Notes under the pieces: generated by a model | The model's database searches: none | The model's input: the letters and a program-made list of their open reading frames with translations, nothing else | What the model was told of the DNA's origin: nothing | Source of the DNA: Paraspadella gotoi | Lineage: Eukaryota > Chaetognatha | Direction of reading: 5' to 3' | Assembly (NCBI GenBank): GCA_051294375.1 | Contig: CM119267.1 | Span: 15,726,105-15,790,104 of the forward strand | Length of the DNA stretch: 64,000 nucleotides | Position numbers and translations under genes: made by a program | Part shown: positions 58,483-64,000 of the stretch, in pieces | Position numbering within the stretch: the stretch's first letter is position 1 | How the letters are laid out: each line of letters starts with the position of its first letter

Positions 58483-61400
58483 ATGGATCTCAAAAAAATT
58501 CTCTTTTTGATCTCAACAAAATTCATTCTCGCCGACAGCCTAACAAAACATGCCTTCCAAGTGGGCCAAGTGGGTGAGAAATTTGGAGAGGACTGTTCAA
58601 AAGAAACGGAGCAATGGGAAAGAGAAGGAGACGGAGCTATTTGGGGTTGTAGTTTTCAATGGTAAGTTGGAACTTTAGAAAATATAAACAAACATAATAA
58701 TTGATAAATAAAAACTCATGTTTTTTTCATTAAGGGGTTGTGCTGTAAGTCAAGAATATCGGGCACGATTCATGGTTGACGATTTTAAAATTATGCATAT
58801 AATTCCAAATGTGACAAGAGAACATTTTGGTAAGAAAAAAAATTGTTTCATAAAAATAATATCCTTGACTAAAAACATAAGAATATAATTTATTATCTAC
58901 AGGAAATTACAACTGTCAAACAAATCCGTTCAACATCGGACCAAATGAAAATCAGCAGTTTGAACACCAAGTCACAGTTTATGAAGGATTGCAATGTAAA
59001 GATAATGTAACGGAATATAAAGCCGGTAAGAATAGAATAAATTTGGCAAATCGAAAAATTATATAAAATAATAAAAAATATCCCTTTTATAAGATTTTTT
59101 GACGAAAAATACAAGACATCAATTATTAAAAAATTCCCATTTAATAGAAAATGCACTTAATTCATCATGTAAGGTTTTTTACATGTACAGTTTTTTACGC
59201 TTTAATGATTAAAACTGGTTTCGATTGAGTATACTTAATGCTCTTCGAGATATTGAAGAAATGCCCTAATTTTTCAGTTTTTTCAGCATTTTTTGAAAAG
59301 TTGGCAGCATTTCCCATAATTTTTTTAAAAAAGGAATATTGTAAAACATCCGCGCATGTATGAAGCTCGTTTTGAGCCCTACTACTAAGCTGGATCACAA
59401 ACTACAAATTTTCTGGCAAGGTCTATTATACACTCCATTTTAAAAATAGGTGAACTTATTGAAATACAATGTACTGTCCTTCAATGGGGTGATGGAATTC
59501 CGGATCTTCGTTTTTTTACACAAAATTCTGATGGCACAAGATCGACTCAATCAGTAAAAATGATGAGAGACAAATCGTCCTTTACAACTATAAAATTGAG
59601 TAAAAAACACCATGGGAAAAGAATCGGTAATTGTTCCAAGTCTACGATAGATAAATCATTGGGTTTTACCTACTATTTCGCTAGGATTTTTATTTGGTAT
59701 TAGTAAAATAAAATCTAAAAATAAAAAGTTCATTTTAATTTTTTATTAATTTTCGTAACTTTTTAAGGCTGTTCTTTTTTGGGATTTGATACCACAAAAG
59801 CCGTTAACAATATTCCTGATTGTTGGATAACGGAAGCAGTAATGAATATATTATATGCTCCCACGATTAATCTGCTGCCTCAAACGATACGAACAGCTGG
59901 AGAAGGTAACTTTTGACAAATGAAAAGAAACCCTAATTAGATTTAAAACATTTTTTAAACGTTATCAAGCATGAATTATAAATTAAGCCTTTGTTTACCA
60001 AGATATTCAAGTTTTATACAGAAATTTGTCTCCTTGACAAAAACCTTTCCAGCAGTCAAGTTTGGGTATAATGTGGTGCTAAAAAAGGGGGAAGGTTTAC
60101 AGTGCAGTATAAACTCCAACATATGCAGCAATTCTTTAGGGAAAAACCTTCTGAATGTATCAAGACCTATACTATTGCCTTAAATTTGTCTTACAGAAGA
60201 AAAGAAGAATACTACTAAAAGGATCTTCTTACCTTTACATGACCAATTTTAAAACTGAAAATCTAATAAAAAGTATAGTGATCTCGCCAGACGTTACTAT
60301 CGAAGAAAATTAATAAAAAAATCTGAAAAATTGATTGATTGATATAATAGTAACTGATTGATTGATGTAATAGCAATTGATTGATTGATGTAATAGTAAT
60401 TGATTGGTTGATGCAATGATAACCAAATATTGATGCGATGATAACCAAATGATTGATGCGATGATTACCAAATGATTGATGCGATGATTACCAAATGATT
60501 GATGCGAAGATAATCATTCATTGATGCATGAATCATTCATTGTAAATAAAACAAACAAATGCATGTATAAGTGAGAAAGAGATAGAAAAAAAATAGAAGC
60601 TGGACAACCGCTGCAGAGCGAACTCGCTTTTAGATGAATCAGAAGTTGTGACGAAAAAAAAACAATATAATTAAAAGAGAAAAATAAAAACTGGACAACC
60701 GCTGCAGAGCTGAACTCGTCTATATATATATAAAAATTGTTTTGTAAATGAAACAAACAAATGAGTGTAAGAATATGAAACAACAATTTTAAAGACCTCA
60801 ATGATGAGAAGCCATATCTAAATTTTCAGCTTCCTATGGTTACACACGAGCTATTTTCAATGGTAAAACAGCATGATGACGATAACAAAAACAACAACTA
60901 TGATCAAAAGAAGCAGAAACGAATTAACATCTCGCCCAAGTCGGGCTTTCGCCCATCTGGAGAGATAAAGAACGTTAATTCAAGGAAAACCTAATAACAC
61001 TTATTAAAAGCAGGTCAAGATCTGGCAAAACGCTCGATAATTGATTCTGAGTTTATATGAATCAAAAAGTTATCCTCCACCAGACCACACTTTTATAAAC
61101 TGAAAACTGTCAAAAAGTAAAAATTTCACCGCGATTCTCAACCTTAAAAAAGGGACCAATCTGTGTCTGGCCGCCAAAGGAGTTTTTGTTAAATGGATAT
61201 CAAAACACAAAAAGTCGTGATTTTTATATAATTTAACCCCAAAATAATTTTTTTATGTTTAACGGTTTATAAAATATGAATTTTTTAAAAATTCTGGTTT
61301 TGTTGGATATCTGGGTAAATCAATGGACACAATCTATATTCTATAAAAAGTATTTCAAACAAACTTTTCTTCTAATCTTAAAAAACTCATTAAAAGCTCA

Positions 61401-62927
61401 TTCACAACATTATATAAAATGAAAAAACGTTTAAATTTATAAATTCAAACAGGTAATTTATTAGATTTTGCCTGTGACGCTGACGGCAATCCAACGCCTG
61501 CTCTTTCGCTTTTTATTAACGGGAACCAAAAATTAGAAGGGAACAAGGTTGAAGCAACAAGAACATTACATAATGTAACTTGTATAGCATCGAATTCCAT
61601 TGGGTCCGATTCCAAAACACAAGTAAGCGTCAAAATATATTAACCGTTTTCAGAAGAAATTGAATCTTCTAAATTGATGAAATGATTTTTTAATAGATGG
61701 TCAACGTTCTTAGCTTTACTTTAATTTATCCGGAAGTGCGCGTCACAGATGGTGATTTGGTAAAACTTGGATGCCAATTGGAACAATCAAATGGCCAAAA
61801 AGGTAATTTTTTTCATTCATTTATACTACTTTTTATGAAAAATTAAAATATTTCAAATATTCTTATAGAACCCATTTTCGTTGAAAGAGCCATCGATCAA
61901 TTAAAACTTCAAAATAAAGAATCTTTCGTGACAATGGATAGTTACTTTGATGAAAAAAAATTAAAATGCTTAGCATTGGATGAGCGTGGTAGTTTGATTT
62001 ACGAAAAAACGGCCACAAATCCAATGACAGTATTGTATGGACCGTATATCAACTGCAGCAAACAAAGTTCAAAAAGAGAATCAGACGGTTTTGAGATAAC
62101 TTGTTTTGTCAAAAAAAACCCTCATCCAATTGAAGCAGACATAAAGCTGTGGATAAAGCTTGACCAAGAATTAAAACGACCTACATCTGAAATATTGTGG
62201 AAAACTTACGACGTTAGGGTAAGATTGTTGCTGAATGAAAATTAGTATTCCTATAAAAAATAAAATTCTTTCAGGATAAAAAAAGTGCCGTAGTTATTAC
62301 CGTAGCTCGAAGTTACCTTCGCAATCGTAAAACGCTGAAGGTAATTATATCAGTTGGATCATCTGTTCGAAATGACGGCGATGACATAAGTCATGAAGTA
62401 ATATTCAAGTACGAAGAGACTGAAAGCGAAATGGACATCGGCTTGATCGCCGGCGCGAGCGTTGGTAGGTTTGCAGAATAAACTAATTATTTTTAAGGAA
62501 TACGTTATTACTGCTTTGCTTTTGATCAGGAGCGGCGTTGTTTCTAATGCTCGTGATACTTTGGATATTGTTGGTGGTAAAAGGATCCGTTTGCAAAAAG
62601 AAAATATCAAGGAAAGAGACCAAAATCAACGCAGGCGAATTGACGCGGAGAGCGAGGGATGACGCGCGCGACGGAACGCCGCCCGGTAATAAAAATCTGT
62701 AATCACTACCCTGAAACTTTAAAGATGTAATAATTCCTATTCCGAAACTTAAAGTGACTTTGAACGGATCAATGAACGGATACGTCAATCAAGTCGCTCC
62801 CAACGACCATGGTCTTGTGTTCGCCAATTTGAACTTCACTCAACATCAACCACGAAGCCGTGCACCAATCGTGGACTTTAACCGTTATGAATTCGAATTA
62901 GATCCAAACAGACTAGCAGCTGTCTAG
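58483..62927 (+). CDS. Immunoglobulin-superfamily type I membrane receptor
   Basis: Eleven exons: 58483-58661, 58735-58829, 58903-59025, 59450-59626, 59768-59905, 61453-61622, 61697-61802, 61869-62218, 62275-62464, 62530-62685, 62725-62927, giving 628 residues. Starts with a signal-like MDLKKILFLISTKFILA. The ectodomain has diverged Ig-like domains with paired Cys: WGCSF...GNYNCQ, IEIQCTV, LLDFACDADGNPTPAL...VTCIASNSIGSD, KLGCQLE...LKCLALDE and FEITCFVKK, with several N-x-T/S sites. A transmembrane helix (GASVGAALFLMLVILWILLV) is followed by KGSVCKKK and a cytoplasmic tail with DHGLVFANLNF and YEFEL, reminiscent of Tyr-based LVYAxL motifs with Phe in place of Tyr. Probably cell adhesion or recognition. 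Phase-1 introns between domains are typical of the family. I cannot name an orthologue. Confidence 0.82.
60283..60972. mobile_element. M2 element, near-complete copy
   Basis: Begins ATCTCGCCAGACGTTACTAT (about 60,284) and ends in a foldback CATCTCGCCCAAGTCGGGC... CATCTGGAGAGATA (to about 60,968), so outer ends are inverted (ATCTCGCCAGACG against its decayed inverse). Inside are short TGATTGATGTAATAG and GATGCGATGATAACCAA arrays and CCGCTGCAGAGC segments. It lies in intron 5 of the IgSF gene. Confidence 0.7.
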
Positions 62928-63532
62928 ATAACTCTTTTTAGCAATCCGTATATTTGCACTTTAAAATGCTTTTCCCAAAACATGAAATATTTGATGTAGT
63001 AAAATGTTAATTTAAATTGTTGGACCCTTGAGTTATACCAATGAAAATATGACGTTCGTTTTCAATATTAAACTTGATGTGAACAGGAGCCGACCGAAAG
63101 GCTGTAATTCTAACCTTTTCTTCAATCAGTAAGGAGTTCCGTAATCCAAAATTTATTTATCCATCATACTTATTACTTAATCAATATTTACTATCACTAA
63201 CTAGTGAAGCATAGTATAACATTTAAACATTTATAAATGCATTGCATAGGCAATAAATTATTTTTTTTAAAACGCAATCAGATATCCCATAAAAAGTTAT
63301 CTCCACATTTGGATTCATTTCAACATTTCAACATTTGGATGATAATTGGGTTAAATAAGGAGAAAACCATAAAAATCATCATTATACCATAATTTTTAGT
63401 TTTGCTAATTTTAATCGATAAAACAAAAATTTAGAATTCTTGCAATAATACTTTTTATTTTTTCAAGCTTTACCAAAATCCGTTTTAAAAATTATGAATT
63501 AAAAAACATTTTTCTTATGATTTATAATAATA

Positions 63533-63750
63533 CTATGGACTAAATTCCACCAACCGTTCATCAGCGGTCATTGGTGCAGGAGGCAAGTCATTCGTCTCCC
63601 AAACCAAAGGTCCATGGTCGCCTAGCAGTTAAGAGGGACGGGGCGCTTAACCCGCCTGTAACACGGTGTTACAGCCGGATCCGAATCTCAGGGACTGCTT
63701 ATATTGAACGGTTCTGTCACTAATTCATAACAATAATTACTGTCTCTTCA
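63533..63750 (+). mobile_element. tRNA-derived SINE, family B
   Basis: Same family as 40,290 and 54,276: TGGACTAAATTCCACCAACC, AGGCAAGTCATTCGTCTCCC, GACGGGGCGCTTAACCCGCC and ACTGTCTCTTCAAT. A short deletion removes the region just before CCATGGTCGCCTAGCAG, so the B-box is incomplete and this copy is probably inactive. Confidence 0.75.
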
Positions 63751-63920
63751 ATACGATAAATTTTAAATACTTCCATGTTATTAACTAAACGAAATTCAAA
63801 AGCATTTTAAGATTTTATGTAATCTCTCAGGGATACTAACGTTATTTATATTACAGAACTCTTAGTTTTTACCTTGTTCCGCCTTAGTTTAGAAATTTAC
63901 ACGGCGTCGAATTAGTTTGA

Positions 63921-64000
63921 AACAAGTTTGAGCAAACAATGTCGGATCTGCCCACGATCATTATCGGTAATTAATTAATTAATAATTAATTCAAGTTAAT
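63921..64000 (+). repeat. Second copy of the block at the 5' end of the multi-RRM frame
   Basis: GAAACAAGTTTGAGCAAACA then ATGTCGGATCTGCCCACGAT and TTAATTAATTAA follow the sequence at 46,836-46,920 almost base for base and run off the window. The left boundary is sharp: upstream bases differ from those before 46,836. Confidence 0.85.

Larger units (their letters stand above)
62928..64000. other. 3' flank of the IgSF gene with SINE and repeat copies
   Basis: No gene is seen. About 63,280-63,490 resembles the inverted-repeat arm module of 11.7 and 13.6 kb. A SINE family B copy occupies about 63,533-63,750. The last 80 bases repeat the sequence at 46,836-46,915. Confidence 0.7.

Overview
This is animal nuclear DNA. 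The genes are cut by many short introns (often 50-100 bp, AT-rich, GT-AG with a few GC-AG), and the encoded set is typical of a metazoan: TUT4/7-type uridylyltransferase, CMTR1, a TRF-type telomere protein, HPRT, pyruvate kinase, an immunoglobulin-superfamily receptor. Non-coding DNA is strongly AT-rich and full of tRNA-derived SINEs, TA-flanked inverted-repeat elements and A-rich elements. I read it as an invertebrate but cannot place it to phylum. Exon chains below were assembled by hand from splice signals, reading phase and remembered family motifs; each complete chain sums to a whole number of codons.

Layout. Positions 1-11,043 hold four tightly packed minus-strand genes: a TUT4/7-like uridylyltransferase (3' end outside the window), QTRT1 tRNA-guanine transglycosylase, a single-Tudor protein and an intronless F-box/LRR protein. 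Positions 11,044-21,662 hold an AT-rich gap and CMTR1, whose introns carry nested mobile elements. Positions 22,581-36,103 hold NDUFB7, HPRT, SREK1IP1 (intron with hammerhead-ribozyme sequences), a TRF1/2-like telomere protein and ADAL. Positions 36,624-41,018 are pyruvate kinase. Positions 42,162-46,856 are one long exon with about twelve RRM-like repeats. Then come a C2H2 zinc-finger gene, RPS4 and a second very compact cluster: METTL22, a 49-residue membrane microprotein, COX19 and POP7. A small unrecognised gene (56,168-57,774, minus) and an IgSF receptor (58,483-62,927) end the window. The IgSF gene is the only confident plus-strand gene.

Themes. RNA metabolism is over-represented (TUT, QTRT1, CMTR1, SREK1IP1, multi-RRM protein, RPS4, POP7), as is purine/energy metabolism (HPRT, ADAL, pyruvate kinase, NDUFB7, COX19). 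Two same-strand clusters have gaps of 5-157 bp between coding regions, and many start codons lie just downstream of a splice-acceptor-like AG, which together suggest operons or spliced-leader trans-splicing. The best candidates for less-described biology are the hammerhead ribozymes with a giant palindrome at 29.3-30.2 kb, the POP7-COX19 and microprotein-METTL22 pairs, and the intronless twelve-RRM protein.
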